64,000 nucleotides of DNA from Schaalia dentiphila ATCC 17982 (GCF_000154225.1 NZ_DS264586.1:1270527-1334526), one strand, 5' to 3'. Shown: positions 47,040 to 56,756, counted from the first letter of the stretch. Notes: generated by a model not told the origin, from the sequence alone. Translations and numbers: made by a program.

Positions 47040-49760
47040 ATGGCAGAAGAGACTCGAGGACGCGGCGAATTCGGCCGTGGTGGATACCAGAAGCGCCAGC
47101 CGCAGTGGCGCGATCGCGATGGCGAACGCTCCGCCCGCGGTGAGCGAGGCGGTTTCCAGCGGCGTGATGATCGCCGTGGTGGCTTCCGCGACGACCGTCG
47201 TGATGGCGAGCGCGGCGTTTTCCAGCGTCGTGACAACGACCGCCGCGATTTTGGTTCGCGTGATGATCGTCGTGGGGACCGCGGTGGCTACCAGCGTCGC
47301 GACGACCGCCGCGGCAATTTCGAGGACCGTGGGGACCGTGGTGGGTTCCGTCGCGACGATCGTCGTGACGGTGATCGTGGTTTCCAGCGGCGTGATGATC
47401 GCCGTGGTGGCTTCCGCGACGACCGTCGTGATGGCGAGCGCGGCGGTTTCCAGCGTCGTGACAACGACCGCCGTGGCTTTGGTTCGCGTGATGATCGTCG
47501 TGGGGACCGCGGTGGCTACCAGCGTCGCGACGACCGCCGCGGCAATTTCGAGGACCGTGGGGACCGTGGTGGGTTCCGTCGCGACGATCGTCGTGACGGT
47601 GATCGTGGTTTCCAGCGGCGTGATGATCGCCGTGGTGGCTTCCGCGACGACCGTCGTGATGGCGAGCGCGGCGGTTTCCAGCGTCGTGACAACGACCGCC
47701 GTGATTTTGGTTCGCGTGATGATCGTCGTGGGGACCGCGGTGGCTACCAGCGTCGCGACGACCGCCGCGGCGGCTTCCAGGATCGCGGACGCGGGGGTGC
47801 ACCTCGTAACGACGGCGGTTACAAGAACTACTCCTCGACGGATGAGTACGTCTCGCCCAACGGTAATGAGCCGACGATTCCGGCCGGCGTCAGCGCTGAG
47901 GAGCTCGACCGCGATGCTCTGCGCGCTCTGACCACCCTTTCTGGTCCCAATCGTGACATCGTTGCCCGCCACCTGGTGATGGCCGGCCAGCTGATCGATC
48001 TTGATCCCGAGGCTGCCTACCAGCATGCGCAGGCCGCTGTTGCACGTGCAGGCCGAGTCGACGTTGTACGCGAGGCTGCTGCGCTTACCGCCTATGCTTC
48101 GGGACGCTACGAGGAAGCTCTGCGAGAGGTTCGTGCCGTGCGTCGCATGCGGGGCGATTCGTCGCTGCGTGCCGTGGAAGCCGACGCTGAGCGTGGGCTC
48201 GGCCATCCGGAGAAGGCCGTCGAAATCATCGACGCCACCGATCCCTCGACCCTCGACCTTGCCGAGCAGGTGGAGCTCGTGCTCGTCTCCTCCGGCGCGC
48301 GTGCGGATCTCGGCCAGGCTGAGGTTGGCCTCGTGATCGTTGACGATGCACTTGCAGTGCTGCCGGCTGAAGCTGACGACGAACTGCGCCGCCGCCTGAT
48401 GGAGGTCAAGGCGCAGCGACTGCTCGACCTTGGTCGCGACGACGAAGCCGCAGAGGTCATCGCGTCGATGCCCGCCGAGGTCGAGGATACGGAGATTGTC
48501 GATATCGCCCTGTACGCTGATGCCGACGTGGATGGCAAGCGTTCTCCGCTGCGTGGCTCGGGCGCGGCTCTGGCTGAAGAATACGACTGCGCACTGCTCG
48601 ACCTTGACGGTACTGCGTGGTCCGGTGACGAGAAGATCGAGCACGCGGCCGCGTCGGTGATCGAGGCGCGCGAGGCCGGCATGGCTTCCGCCTTCGTCAC
48701 CAACAATGCGATGCGTACCCCCCAGCAGGTGACCGACAAGCTTAACTCCATGGACTTCCAGGCGACGCCTGACATGGTCATGACCTCCGCGATGGACATC
48801 GCAGCGATCATGGCTGAAGAGCTCGAGGAGGGCTCGAAGGTATTCGTCATCGGCGGCGCCGGTCTGCGTCTCGCTCTCGAGGAGCGTGGCTTTGTCCTGG
48901 TGGACAGCGCCGATGAGGAGCCTGTGGCCGTTGTTCAGGGCCTTGACAAGAAGGTCGACTGGGCGCTGCTGTCCGAAGGCGCTTTCGCCATCGAGCGCGG
49001 GGCGGCCTTCTACGCCTCGAACCTTGATGCAACCTTGCCTATCGAGCGCGGCCAGGCACTGGGCAACGGTTCGCTCGTCCGCGCTATCCAGCACGCGACG
49101 CGCAAGCGTCCGATCGCTGGTGGCAAGCCTGAGCCGGGTATCTACCGCCGTGCCGGCGAGCTTGTGGGCGCGCAGAACCCGCTCGCTGTCGGTGACCGCC
49201 TCGAGACCGACATCATGGGCGCTGTCGCCGCCGGTGTGCCTGCCCTGCATGTCCTGACGGGCGTGCACCAGGCGCGCGACGTCATCCGCGCCCCGCGCGG
49301 ACAGCGCCCCACCTACCTCGCGATCGACATGCGTGGTCTGCTTGAGGCACACCCGGCACCCAAGCACCACCGCGACGGCACGTGGACCTGCGGTGTCTCC
49401 CAGGTTGCCAAGGCCACGCGCTCCGGCGTGCTCACGCTCGACGACGTCGAGCTGACCGAGCCTGTCACGATGAGCATCGACTCCTATCGTGCACTCGCCG
49501 CTGCGGCGTGGGAGTATGCGGATGGCGCCGGCACGCCGGCCAGCTGCCCCGAGATCACGGTCGTCGACAACGAGGATCCCGCTGGCATCGTCTCCCAGCC
49601 CGAGCCTGTTGCCGCCGCGGACGAGGACGACTTCTACGACGTGGCTGCGGATGCCGACAAGCTGCCCGAACCGGGGGCTTCGACCCCCGTGTTCCTGCCC
49701 GGTGAAGAAGAGCTCGAGGAGCTCCTGGAACGCACGGCAGATCTGGACGAGCAGGCCTGA
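47040..49760 (+). CDS. Fusion protein: Arg/Gly/Asp-rich disordered region, TPR-like region and HAD-IIA phosphatase
   Basis: The 906-residue protein has three parts. Residues 1-265 are intrinsically disordered and built of RDDRRGG/FQRRD motifs, encoded by a 228-bp tandem repeat. Residues about 275-500 are helical and TPR-like (LDPEAAYQHAQAAVARAGRV and similar). Residues about 515-800 are a NagD-like HAD-IIA hydrolase with CALLDLDGTAWSGDE, FVTNNAMRT, KPEPGIYRRAG and VGDRLETDI. An acidic tail follows. In other actinobacteria, as I recall, the TPR and HAD parts are separate neighbouring genes before tlyA. The substrate is unknown; the RGG-like region suggests RNA binding or condensate behaviour. 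Its stop overlaps the next start. Confidence 0.85.
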   Translation: MAEETRGRGEFGRGGYQKRQPQWRDRDGERSARGERGGFQRRDDRRGGFRDDRRDGERGVFQRRDNDRRDFGSRDDRRGDRGGYQRRDDRRGNFEDRGDRGGFRRDDRRDGDRGFQRRDDRRGGFRDDRRDGERGGFQRRDNDRRGFGSRDDRRGDRGGYQRRDDRRGNFEDRGDRGGFRRDDRRDGDRGFQRRDDRRGGFRDDRRDGERGGFQRRDNDRRDFGSRDDRRGDRGGYQRRDDRRGGFQDRGRGGAPRNDGGYKNYSSTDEYVSPNGNEPTIPAGVSAEELDRDALRALTTLSGPNRDIVARHLVMAGQLIDLDPEAAYQHAQAAVARAGRVDVVREAAALTAYASGRYEEALREVRAVRRMRGDSSLRAVEADAERGLGHPEKAVEIIDATDPSTLDLAEQVELVLVSSGARADLGQAEVGLVIVDDALAVLPAEADDELRRRLMEVKAQRLLDLGRDDEAAEVIASMPAEVEDTEIVDIALYADADVDGKRSPLRGSGAALAEEYDCALLDLDGTAWSGDEKIEHAAASVIEAREAGMASAFVTNNAMRTPQQVTDKLNSMDFQATPDMVMTSAMDIAAIMAEELEEGSKVFVIGGAGLRLALEERGFVLVDSADEEPVAVVQGLDKKVDWALLSEGAFAIERGAAFYASNLDATLPIERGQALGNGSLVRAIQHATRKRPIAGGKPEPGIYRRAGELVGAQNPLAVGDRLETDIMGAVAAGVPALHVLTGVHQARDVIRAPRGQRPTYLAIDMRGLLEAHPAPKHHRDGTWTCGVSQVAKATRSGVLTLDDVELTEPVTMSIDSYRALAAAAWEYADGAGTPASCPEITVVDNEDPAGIVSQPEPVAAADEDDFYDVAADADKLPEPGASTPVFLPGEEELEELLERTADLDEQA
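47153..47771 (+). repeat. 228-bp in-frame tandem repeat, about 2.7 copies
   Basis: Unit starts are at 47153, 47381 and 47609 (each TTTCCAGCGGCGTGATGATC), giving an exact 228-bp, 76-codon period. The copies differ by only a few bases in what I compared. Smaller CGTGATGATCGTCG-like motifs recur inside each unit. High identity implies recent or homogenised duplication; copy number probably varies between strains. Confidence 0.92.
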
Positions 49761-49948
49761 TGGCATTACGCGAGCAGACTGAGGCCCGCCTGGTCGGTTT
49801 CGATCAGCTCGGCGCGTCCCTTCAAGTAGAGACGCTCCGGGCGATCGAAGCCGACCTGCGGCGGGCCCTGTCTGCCGACGCGCCGAGCGGCACGGTCCGC
49901 CCCGGTGCGCAACTAATGGGTTCAGGTCACGAGGGGAGCGGCGCGTGA
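49760..49948 (+). CDS. Small hypothetical protein between the HAD fusion and tlyA
   Basis: A 62-residue frame, MALREQTEARLVGFDQLGAS and onward, mainly one amphipathic helix with a Gly-rich end. Its ATG overlaps the upstream TGA by one base and its stop overlaps the tlyA GTG by four, so it sits in a chain of coupled genes, which argues that it is translated. I know no function. Small genes at this position occur in other actinobacteria, as far as I recall. Confidence 0.7.
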   Translation: MALREQTEARLVGFDQLGASLQVETLRAIEADLRRALSADAPSGTVRPGAQLMGSGHEGSGA

Positions 49949-50772
49949 AGTTACGCAGGATCGACTCCGAGCTGGTGCGCCGCGGCCTCGCGAAGTCCCG
50001 TGCTGCCGCTGCACAGATGATTGAGGACGGGCGCGTCAAGCTCGATGGCCAGATCGTGCTCAAGCCCGCTCGCCAAATGGATCCTGCTCAGGCGATCGTT
50101 GTCGAGGAATCGGACGATCCGGAGTACGTATCGCGCGGCGCTCACAAGCTTGCGGGAGTACTTGACGCGCTCGGCGACAAGGCGCCGCTGATCGAGGGGC
50201 GTCGGGCTCTGGACGCGGGTGCTTCGACAGGTGGTTTTACTGACGTGTTGTTGCGCCGCGGCGCCGCATCCGTCGTCGCCGTCGACGTCGGATATGGCCA
50301 ACTCGCGTGGAAGTTGCAGAGCGACCCGCGCGTGGAGGTGCACGATCGGACGAACGTGCGCACCCTCGATCCGGCTTCCGTCGCTCCCGCCCCGGAGCTT
50401 GTGGTCGGCGATATGTCGTTCATTTCGCTGACGCTGGTACTTCCTGCGCTCGTTGCAGCGGCCGCGCCCCACGCCGATTTCCTCCTGATGGTCAAGCCTC
50501 AGTTCGAAATCGGTAAGGAACGTCTCGGCCACGGAGGCGTCGTTCGTAATCCCGAGCACCATGTCGAAACTGTGGAAACGGTTGCGCGGTGCGCCATCGA
50601 GCGTGGCTTGGATATCGCAGCGATCGCTGCGTCACCGCTGCCCGGTCCATCCGGTAACGTCGAGTATTTCGTGCACATGCGCCGCGACTACCCGGATCCC
50701 ATCGATCCCACGCAGCTCACCGACTACATCCGGCGTGCAGTTGAGGCCGGTCCCGCTGGAGGTTCCCGATGA
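49945..50772 (+). CDS. tlyA: TlyA-family 2'-O-ribose rRNA methyltransferase
   Basis: The 275-residue protein starts with an S4 RNA-binding domain (LRRIDSELVRRGLAKSRAAA, residues 1-60) followed by an FtsJ/RrmJ Rossmann methyltransferase (ALDAGASTGGFTDVLLRRGA for SAM binding). TlyA in Mycobacterium methylates 16S C1409 and 23S C1920, which sensitises to capreomycin. It starts GTG in a GTGA overlap and overlaps nadK by four bases. Confidence 0.93.
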   Translation: MKLRRIDSELVRRGLAKSRAAAAQMIEDGRVKLDGQIVLKPARQMDPAQAIVVEESDDPEYVSRGAHKLAGVLDALGDKAPLIEGRRALDAGASTGGFTDVLLRRGAASVVAVDVGYGQLAWKLQSDPRVEVHDRTNVRTLDPASVAPAPELVVGDMSFISLTLVLPALVAAAAPHADFLLMVKPQFEIGKERLGHGGVVRNPEHHVETVETVARCAIERGLDIAAIAASPLPGPSGNVEYFVHMRRDYPDPIDPTQLTDYIRRAVEAGPAGGSR

Positions 50773-51599
50773 CTCGTGTCCTGATGGTTCGTCACCGTCA
50801 CAGGCCCAACGCGGTGACGAGCGCCGTGAGCCTCGCAGAGGCACTCAAGGAACGCGGCATAGACGTCGTCGACGACGCTTCGGGCGGCGATATCGATATG
50901 GTGCTCTCGATCGGCGGCGATGGCACTTTCTTGGTCGCTGCGTCGAGTGCGCGCGCTCTGGACGTCCCCCTTCTCGGTATCAACGCCGGCCACATGGGAT
51001 TCCTGACGGAACTCGGTGATAAGGGCACGGGCGATCTCGCGCGCAAGATTGCCGATGGCGACTTTTCGGTCGAACGACGCATGACACTCGATGTCACGAT
51101 GGAACGTCCCGACGGATCGAAGGCTGACGACTGGGCACTCAACGAGGCTGTCGTCATGCACACCGACGTCGCGCATCCCGTTCATTTTGCGCTCGTCGTC
51201 GACGGCCAGGAAGTGTCGACGTACGGCGCGGACGGCATGATTTTGTCGACTCCGACCGGATCGACCGCCTACTCCTTCTCCGCGGGAGGCCCGGTCGTGT
51301 GGCCCGATACCGAGGCGATCGTTGTCGCCCCGCTGGCCGCTCACGGCCTTTTCACCCGCCCGCTCGTCGTCGGCCCGTCGGCGTGTGTGGAGATCGTTGT
51401 TCTCGATGACATCTGGACGCCTCCGGAGATGTGGTGCGACGGCCTACGTCGTATGACAGTCCCTGCTGGCGCAGTGGTGCGGGCGCGCGTCGGTTCGTCT
51501 CCCGTTCAGCTTGTACGCGTCGACGACACGCCATTTTCTGCACGTCTCGTCCGCAAGTTTAATCTTCCCGTGCGCGGGTGGAGGGATGATCCTCGGTGA
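50769..51599 (+). CDS. nadK: NAD kinase
   Basis: The 276-residue enzyme has LSIGGDGTFLVAA (GGDG catalytic motif), GINAGHMGFLTEL, the NE motif in WALNEAVVMH, and STPTGSTAYSFSAGGPVV. It phosphorylates NAD to NADP. Overlaps of four bases with tlyA and recN make it part of the coupled cluster conserved across actinobacteria. Confidence 0.96.
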   Translation: MTRVLMVRHRHRPNAVTSAVSLAEALKERGIDVVDDASGGDIDMVLSIGGDGTFLVAASSARALDVPLLGINAGHMGFLTELGDKGTGDLARKIADGDFSVERRMTLDVTMERPDGSKADDWALNEAVVMHTDVAHPVHFALVVDGQEVSTYGADGMILSTPTGSTAYSFSAGGPVVWPDTEAIVVAPLAAHGLFTRPLVVGPSACVEIVVLDDIWTPPEMWCDGLRRMTVPAGAVVRARVGSSPVQLVRVDDTPFSARLVRKFNLPVRGWRDDPR

Positions 51600-53272
51600 T
51601 CGAGTCTCTCGATATGTCGCATCTCGGCGTCATCGAGTCTGCCCACGTCGACTTTGGCGAGGGCCTTATCGTCGTCACCGGTGAGACCGGTGCGGGCAAG
51701 ACGATGGTGCTGTCGAGTCTCCAGCTGCTGCTCGGTGCCCGAGCGGATGCGGCGCTCGTACGCTCGGGTGCCGATCATCTGTCTGTCGATGGTATTTTTT
51801 CGGTCAACGAGGAGGTTGCAGCTCGCGTTGAGGAGGCCGGTGGCCTCGTCGAGGGCGGTGAGCTGATTGTCGGTCGTTCGGTGCGTGCTGCAGGCCGTTC
51901 GCGCGCGCACCTCGGATCGCGCCCCGTGCCGGCCTCGGTCCTGACGGATATCGTCGGGTCGATGGTGACGATTCATGGGCAGTCCGACCAGATCCGTCTC
52001 ACGGGTGAGGCCGCACAGCGCCGCGCGCTCGATCAATTTGGCGGTGAGGAGCACGCGGCTCTGCTTGGGGAGTACCGCGCGGCTTTTCGTCACGCGGTCG
52101 AGGTCAAGCATCGCCTGGATTCGCTGCGTGTCGATGCGAGCGAGCGTGCCGAGGAGCTGGAGGATCTGCGCGCGGCGATCAAGCAGATTGAAGAGCTTGA
52201 TCCCGCCATCGGCGAAGAAGAAGATCTCGTTCGCGAGGCAGCGCGCCTAACGAATGTCGAGGACCTGCGTGCGCTGGTGGGAGTGACTCTGAGCTTTCTC
52301 AAGGGTGACGATCGGGGCGACTTCACAGGGGCGGTTGAGGCGACCCGTCACGCCTACGCACAGCTCGATGACGCAGCTCGATTCGACGCGGCCGTGGCTG
52401 AGTTTGTGGGACGTGCGCGCAATCAGGTGCTCGAGTTGGAAGCACTTGCTGATGACGTTTCGGCGTACCTGTCGCGCCTCGACGCTGATCCGGAGAGGCT
52501 TGCGCAGATTCACGCGAGACGAGCGGCTATCAAAGACGTACTGCGTGGGCGCGCGGCTGACATCGAGGGCCTCCTCGCATGGGCCGACGAGGCTCGCTCT
52601 CGTGTCGAGGAACTTTCGTCGCCCGGGTCTGATCCGGCCGCTGTCGAACGTGAACTGGTGGCCGCCCAGGAGCGCGTTCTTGAGTGTGGGCGCCGCGTCA
52701 CGCAGGCGCGTGTGCGTCTCGCGGGACAGCTCGCGGAGGGCGTGAACGAGGAGCTTCACGCCCTGTCGATGCCCGACGCGACGCTGCACATCGATTGTGA
52801 GCCGACGAAACCCACCTCCAATGGATGTGAGACCGTCGTCTTCCGCTTGCAGCCACATCCTCATGCTCCCGCCCGCCCTCTCGGACAGGGAGCCTCCGGC
52901 GGTGAGTTGTCCCGTGTCATGCTCGCATTGGAGCTGATGCTGGGGCGCACCGAAGCGTCGTCGACGTTTATCTTCGACGAGATCGACGCCGGTATTGGCG
53001 GGCAGACCGCGACCGAGGTTGGCGCGCGTTTGAAGAGGCTTGCACAATCACGGCAGGTGATTGTCGTGACGCACCTGGCCCAAGTCGCGGCTTTTGGCGA
53101 TCAGCACCTCGTCATCGAGAAGAACGATGGGACCACGAAGGTGCGCGAAGTGAGCGGTGCGAACCGTGAAGCTGAACTGACCCGCATGATGGGTGGGGAT
53201 CCGCACTCGGCTGCGGCGCGCCGCCACGCTTCGCAAGTCTTGGCCTCTGCCGTGTCACAATCGCAGGGATGA
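51596..53272 (+). CDS. recN: DNA repair protein RecN
   Basis: The 558-residue SMC-like protein has Walker A VVTGETGAGKTMVLSSLQLL, a central coiled coil (about residues 160-370), signature GQGASGGELSRVMLALELM and Walker B STFIFDEIDAGIGGQ. It acts in double-strand-break repair. The start is GTG 51596 within the nadK stop; the stop overlaps steA. Confidence 0.96.
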   Translation: MIESLDMSHLGVIESAHVDFGEGLIVVTGETGAGKTMVLSSLQLLLGARADAALVRSGADHLSVDGIFSVNEEVAARVEEAGGLVEGGELIVGRSVRAAGRSRAHLGSRPVPASVLTDIVGSMVTIHGQSDQIRLTGEAAQRRALDQFGGEEHAALLGEYRAAFRHAVEVKHRLDSLRVDASERAEELEDLRAAIKQIEELDPAIGEEEDLVREAARLTNVEDLRALVGVTLSFLKGDDRGDFTGAVEATRHAYAQLDDAARFDAAVAEFVGRARNQVLELEALADDVSAYLSRLDADPERLAQIHARRAAIKDVLRGRAADIEGLLAWADEARSRVEELSSPGSDPAAVERELVAAQERVLECGRRVTQARVRLAGQLAEGVNEELHALSMPDATLHIDCEPTKPTSNGCETVVFRLQPHPHAPARPLGQGASGGELSRVMLALELMLGRTEASSTFIFDEIDAGIGGQTATEVGARLKRLAQSRQVIVVTHLAQVAAFGDQHLVIEKNDGTTKVREVSGANREAELTRMMGGDPHSAAARRHASQVLASAVSQSQG

Positions 53273-54414
53273 GTGAGACACTTTCAAAGGAAACGAGCGC
53301 GCGCTCCGGGCGGATTCGCATTGACGACCGCCCCAAGCACCTGGCGACGCGCCTAGAACGCGGCGAGATCGCCGTCATCAACGGTGCGGACCTGGACCGC
53401 GAGAGCGCTGCGGCGCTCGTTGCTGCCGGTCCCGTCGCAGTGCTGAATGCACAGCCGTCTCTGACGGGACGCGTAGCTGCCCTGGGGCCACGGCTCATTC
53501 TCGAGGCTGGCATTATCCTCGTCGACGACCTGGGTCAGGACATCATGTCCCTGCGCGAAGGCCAAGAAGTGACGGTCACAGGATCGAAGGTCCTCGTAGA
53601 CGGCTCCGTCATTGCGACCGGATCCATCGTGTCCTTGGACGACTTGGATGTCGACGTCGCCGACTCGTCTGCGCTGTTCGCCGCTGTCGACGCCTCGATT
53701 GAGGACTACCTGTCGAAAGATGGTGCGACGGTGCTGCGCGGAGTCAACGTGCCCCAGCTCTCCGACCTCGAGAAACGGCCGATTCTCCTCGTGACGGGTG
53801 CTGCCGACGCGAAGGCCGAGTTGCGTGCCCTCGCGCGATGGCGCTCCGAGGTTAGCCCGTTTGTGATCGCCGTCGACGGCGGAGCCGACGTGGCGCTGAA
53901 GGCCCGACTGTCGCTCGACCTCGTCGTCGGTGACGCCGAACTGATGAGTGAGAAGGCAATCCGCAAGGCTCGCTCCTTTATCGTTCGCGCCGGAGGAGAC
54001 GGCCTCGCTCCCGGCGCAGATCGGCTCGACCGTATGGGCGTCGTTTACGATCGCGTCGCTATGGCTGGCACGTCTCTCGACGCGGCTTTCGTTGTCGCTG
54101 CACATTCGTCGGCGCCCTCTGTCGTCACTGCTGGCGTGTCGTACGGGGAGGCGGAGCTGGTTGACGCCGGCCGAGCCCTTGTGGCCCCCGCATTCTTCTC
54201 GCGGCTTGCGGTTGGCTCGCGCCTCATCGGTGCGCAGGCGGTCGCGGCGACCTTCCGCCCGCGTCCGCGCGGTTGGACGCTTGTTCTGCTCGCCGTGGTC
54301 GCGCTGGCCCTGATGGGCGTCGCTCTGTGGTCGACCCCGTGGGGCAACGACCTGCTGCACCCCGTCACTTCATTCTTCGTCTCGCTGATGCACTCCGCAG
54401 GAGGAGCCCAATGA
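53269..54414 (+). CDS. steA: SteA-like cytokinetic-ring-associated membrane protein
   Basis: The 381-residue protein has a domain with DRPKHLATRLERGEIAVING, a thiamine-pyrophosphokinase-like part (VIAVDGGADVALKARLSLDL followed by VVGDAELM), and a C-terminal transmembrane helix (WTLVLLAVVALALMGVAL). SteA and SteB of Corynebacterium are needed for normal septation and recruit peptidoglycan hydrolase control. Overlaps with recN and steB place it in the same message. Confidence 0.88.
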   Translation: MSETLSKETSARSGRIRIDDRPKHLATRLERGEIAVINGADLDRESAAALVAAGPVAVLNAQPSLTGRVAALGPRLILEAGIILVDDLGQDIMSLREGQEVTVTGSKVLVDGSVIATGSIVSLDDLDVDVADSSALFAAVDASIEDYLSKDGATVLRGVNVPQLSDLEKRPILLVTGAADAKAELRALARWRSEVSPFVIAVDGGADVALKARLSLDLVVGDAELMSEKAIRKARSFIVRAGGDGLAPGADRLDRMGVVYDRVAMAGTSLDAAFVVAAHSSAPSVVTAGVSYGEAELVDAGRALVAPAFFSRLAVGSRLIGAQAVAATFRPRPRGWTLVLLAVVALALMGVALWSTPWGNDLLHPVTSFFVSLMHSAGGAQ

Positions 54415-55304
54415 TTAACTTCCGCTACCACGTCGTCTCGATCATCGGGATCTTCATTGCTTTGGCCGTTGGCGTCGTTCTGGGGGCCGGCCCGCTGCAA
54501 AGCCGTATTCAGGCTGGCGTCAGCTCGTCGGCGACCACCTCGGCAGCGGACCCGCTGCTGAGCGCTCAAGCAGATGCGGAGGCTGCCGGCCTCAAGGCCC
54601 TCGCTTCTTCGACGCTTACCGGTTCGCTGAGCTCCGCCAAGGTTGCCCTCGTTGTTTTGCCCGGCGCATCTGACGATGACGTGACTGCGATTCGTTCGAC
54701 GCTGACCGATGCCGGAGCGAGCGTCGTCGGTCGAGTGACGCTCACTGACAACTGGCAGTCGACCTCGATGAGCCAGTACCGCACGACGCTGTCGACGACC
54801 CTGGCCTCGCACCTCGCGTCGGGCGCTGCCAAGACCGCTAGCGCTGATGGCGTCGTTGGCTATTCGATCGTCCAGGTGCTGACCACGACCGGAGCCGAGA
54901 CCGACCTGCTGCGTCAGATTCTCACCGATGAATCCACGCCGATCATGACCATCGACGAGGATGCAAACGGTAGTGCCACGGCGCTCGTCGCCGTTGGCCC
55001 GCGTGCACAGGCGACGGCTGCTTCCAACGCGACGCCCGCTGCGGTGACGTCGAACCCCGATGCGTGGGTTGGCCTCGGCCAGGCGCTCGGCTCGACTAAC
55101 GGCGTTCTCGTCGGCGACGCCTCCACCCGCGCCGCGATGATTTCGCAGGTGCGTGCCAGCGGTACCGTTGTTACGACAGTTGACTCGGTCGGAACGACTC
55201 TGGCCGCTGTCGATACCGCGCTGGCGCTGTCGACGCCCGCGACGAGTGCCCGCGCTTTCGGTGTGGGCACCGGTGCACAGTCGGTGATTCCCTCCGTCGA
55301 GTAG
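54411..55304 (+). CDS. steB: SteB-like (MctB/copper transporter family) membrane protein
   Basis: The 297-residue protein begins INFRYHVVSIIGIFIALAVG, a single transmembrane helix followed by a short coiled coil and an extracytoplasmic domain, typical of the family annotated MctB/copper transporter or SteB. Together with SteA it is linked to cell separation. ATG 54411 overlaps the steA stop (ATGA). A hairpin that once followed is now split by the second IS copy. Confidence 0.87.
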   Translation: MINFRYHVVSIIGIFIALAVGVVLGAGPLQSRIQAGVSSSATTSAADPLLSAQADAEAAGLKALASSTLTGSLSSAKVALVVLPGASDDDVTAIRSTLTDAGASVVGRVTLTDNWQSTSMSQYRTTLSTTLASHLASGAAKTASADGVVGYSIVQVLTTTGAETDLLRQILTDESTPIMTIDEDANGSATALVAVGPRAQATAASNATPAAVTSNPDAWVGLGQALGSTNGVLVGDASTRAAMISQVRASGTVVTTVDSVGTTLAAVDTALALSTPATSARAFGVGTGAQSVIPSVE

Positions 55305-55383
55305 CACACAACGCTCTTAGCTGAAGCCCCGGTGGTTCATTGTGAACTGCGCCCCGAAACTTGGACGCTTTAAATGGTAGCCG

Positions 55384-56244
55384 TTATGCGGCTTCCTGTA
55401 GGGCCTGATCCCGGTATTCTGCCGGGGTCAGGCCCTTGAGCTTTACTTGGCGTCTTGTTGTGTTCCAGTGTGTGATGTAGGCGTCGAGGTCGGCTTTGAA
55501 GCTCTCGAAGGTCTGCCAGTCCTGGCCGCGAAAGAACTCGTCCTTGAGGTGCCCGAAAACCTGCTCGGTGGCGCCATTGTCGATGCAGTTGCCTGTGCGT
55601 GACATGCTCTGGATGAAACCGTTATCGGCGAGCGCACTGATGTAGGTCTCGTGCTGGTACTGCCATCCCATGTCCGAGTGCAAGATCGGCTCAGCTCCTG
55701 CGGGCTTGGCATCTATGAGCATCTGGAGCATCTCTTGTTGTTGGGCGAGGTTGGGGCGCATCGAGATGGAGTGGGCCACGATCTCTTTGCTGGCAAAGTC
55801 GTAGACCGGAGCGAGGTAGGCCTTACCGAAGGAGAGCTTGAACTCGGTGACATCGGTACCCATTTTCTGCCAGGGCCCATCGGCCTTAAAGTCGCGGCCG
55901 ATGATGTTGTCGAAGCTGTGTCCCACGTCCCCCTTGTAGGAGTTGTACCTGTGGTAGGCCCTCTCGCGGCGTATGGCGCAGCGCAGCCCCATTTCGCCCA
56001 TCATCTTCAAGACCGTCTTATCGGCGATGCGCTCCCCTTCCTCAGCGCGCAGGCACATGGCTACCTGCCTGTGACCGCACCCGTTGGGGGTTCGCGAAAA
56101 GATCTGGGCGACCTTGGGCCGCAGATACGCCCTGGTTGGCTGCTGGGGGTGAGCCAGCGCGTAGTAGTAGCTCGACCTGGCAAGACCGGCGGCCTCAAGG
56201 AGATCACCTACCGCGTGTCCGCGCCCTGAAAGCTCGGCAACCAC
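55384..56244 (-). CDS. IS3-family transposase OrfB (DDE integrase), copy 2
   Basis: Identical in translation to the frame at 38093-38953, with the complete DDE triad and a GTG start overlapping the OrfA stop. It is expected to be made as OrfAB by frameshift at 56295-56301. No disabling mutation is visible, so the copy is potentially active. Confidence 0.93.
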   Translation of the reverse strand: MVAELSGRGHAVGDLLEAAGLARSSYYYALAHPQQPTRAYLRPKVAQIFSRTPNGCGHRQVAMCLRAEEGERIADKTVLKMMGEMGLRCAIRRERAYHRYNSYKGDVGHSFDNIIGRDFKADGPWQKMGTDVTEFKLSFGKAYLAPVYDFASKEIVAHSISMRPNLAQQQEMLQMLIDAKPAGAEPILHSDMGWQYQHETYISALADNGFIQSMSRTGNCIDNGATEQVFGHLKDEFFRGQDWQTFESFKADLDAYITHWNTTRRQVKLKGLTPAEYRDQALQEAA

Positions 56245-56756
56245 TAGGGCTTTGTCCCGGTTTGGGAGCGCCTCTGCGCCTTCAGGGCAATCGATTTTTT
56301 TAGGTACGCCACCTGCGCCTCGAGCTTGCGCACGCGCACTTCGAGTTCCTCCTCACGCGTTGGTGGCACCGCCCGCACCGACCCCTTCGGCCTGCCCTTG
56401 GGCTTGGGCTTAAGCGCCTGCGCGCCGCCCTCGCGGTACAGCCTGCACCAATTCTTCAGCGGTGTCGCGCTCGCAATACCGAAACGCACCATCGCCTCAG
56501 GCTTACTCATCCCACCATCAACCACGGCCCTCGCTGCGGCGACCTTGGTCTCATAGTCGTATCTGGCCCGCTTTACTCCCATGGCAAGAAGCCCGCCCCT
56601 CCCGATCACGCGGTACATCTTCTGCCACTCTCTCACAGTCTCGGCACACACACCAAGCCTCCTGGCGGTCAAACCATAGCCAAACCCCCTCTCAAACATC
56701 TCCACCGCCTGCTCCCGAAGCAAACGATCATGCCTCAACCCCAGATCCACAGACAC
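56244..56756 (-). CDS. IS3-family transposase OrfA, copy 2
   Basis: Identical in translation to the frame at 38953-39465: HTH segments, C-terminal coiled coil, and the A7 slippery site near its end at 56295-56301. Confidence 0.93.
   Translation of the reverse strand: MSVDLGLRHDRLLREQAVEMFERGFGYGLTARRLGVCAETVREWQKMYRVIGRGGLLAMGVKRARYDYETKVAAARAVVDGGMSKPEAMVRFGIASATPLKNWCRLYREGGAQALKPKPKGRPKGSVRAVPPTREEELEVRVRKLEAQVAYLKKSIALKAQRRSQTGTKP

Noticed and set aside
47153..47771. CRISPR or satellite DNA
   Set aside because: The 228-bp period is a multiple of three and the frame stays open throughout, so it is a coding repeat.
47010..50063. A 1,017-codon minus-strand frame opposite the TPR-HAD fusion
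   Set aside because: Its repetitive Thr/Ala/Val content mirrors the plus-strand repeat; the plus strand has HAD motifs and coupled downstream genes.
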